Assembly (NCBI RefSeq): GCF_019145375.1
Contig: NZ_JAHSTX010000002.1
Span: 1 to 64,000, forward strand
Length of the DNA stretch: 64,000 nt
Direction: 5' to 3'
DNA from: Pseudomonas triticicola
GTDB taxonomy: Bacteria; Pseudomonadota; Gammaproteobacteria; Pseudomonadales; Pseudomonadaceae
A program made the position numbers and the translations under genes. Positions within the stretch are counted from its first letter, which is position 1, and the number at the start of each line of letters is the position of its first letter. Below are positions 63,671 to 64,000 of this stretch, in pieces. The notes under the pieces were generated by a model. That model was given only the letters and a program-made list of their open reading frames with translations, was not told the origin of the DNA and searched no databases.

Positions 63671-64000
63671 ATGCAACGCTATTCCGGCTTCGGCCTGTTC
63701 AAACACTCGCTCAGCCACCACGAAAACTGGCAGCGCATGTGGCGCACGCCCACCCCGAAAAAAGTCTACGACGTGGTCATCGTCGGCGGCGGCGGGCACG
63801 GCCTGGCGACGGCCTACTATCTGGCCAAGGAGCACGGCATCACCAATGTCGCCGTGGTCGAGAAAGGCTGGCTGGGCGGCGGTAACACCGCGCGCAACAC
63901 CACCATCGTGCGTTCCAACTACCTGTGGGACGAGTCGGCGCACCTCTACGAACACGCGATGAAATTGTGGGAAGGCCTGTCGCAGGATCTCAACTACAAC
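63671..64000 (+). CDS. soxB: Sarcosine oxidase beta subunit (cut by window end)
   Basis: The first 110 residues of SoxB. The start at 63671 ([13 protein letters not shown]) has GGAGT eight bases ahead; the ATG at 63665 is too close. FAD-binding [25 protein letters not shown] and [14 protein letters not shown], the site of the covalent flavin region in heterotetrameric sarcosine oxidase. It converts sarcosine to glycine. soxD, A and G would follow outside the window. Confidence 0.93.
   Translation, partial: MQRYSGFGLFKHSLSHHENWQRMWRTPTPKKVYDVVIVGGGGHGLATAYYLAKEHGITNVAVVEKGWLGGGNTARNTTIVRSNYLWDESAHLYEHAMKLWEGLSQDLNYN

Overview
The window reads as chromosomal DNA of a Pseudomonas of the P. fluorescens group. 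This rests on the high GC content, the many paired REP elements of pseudomonad type, and a gene order that follows the P. aeruginosa choline, glycine betaine and carnitine region. That region is here from the betIBA and cbcXWV genes through gbdR, the cdh genes, dgcAB and gbcAB to glyA and soxB. No tRNA, rRNA, CRISPR array or complete insertion sequence was seen.

Layout. 0-8.3 kb is an accessory stretch: a hipBA pair, a C4-antisense-RNA-like structure in front of a small DUF6124-like gene, a 1628-residue dermonecrotic-toxin-like protein on the minus strand, and a family 7 alginate lyase. 8.6-23 kb is mostly housekeeping: a REC-PAS-GGDEF-EAL protein, small enzymes and a small regulator, a periplasmic binding protein, YccS, a YhiN-type flavoprotein, DbpA, an MdtD-type exporter and two TldD/PmbA proteins.

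23-64 kb holds quaternary-amine catabolism. BetT, CbcXWV and CaiX bring in choline, betaine and carnitine. BetA and BetB oxidise choline to glycine betaine. A gamma-butyrobetaine dioxygenase homologue plus CdhA, CdhC and CdhB feed carnitine into betaine. GbcA and GbcB demethylate betaine to dimethylglycine, and DgcA, DgcB and a dedicated EtfAB take that to sarcosine. SoxB (cut by the window end) makes glycine, GlyA makes serine and SdaB makes pyruvate. BetI, GbdR and CdhR are encoded beside their targets. Direct repeats of about 20-21 bp sharing a GTCGC core (or its complement) sit in three divergent promoter regions, and gbdR has a near-ideal sigma-54 promoter.

Inserted among these genes are a tyrosinase, an HTH gene killed by one stop codon, and an hcp-effector-immunity set typical of type VI secretion. 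The most striking non-coding feature is the 0.9 kb gap between etfB and gbcA. It holds four units, each with a DnaA-box sequence TGTGGATAA followed 59-60 bp later by a GATC-N7-GATC dyad. I know of no description of this arrangement, and it is my main candidate for something new.
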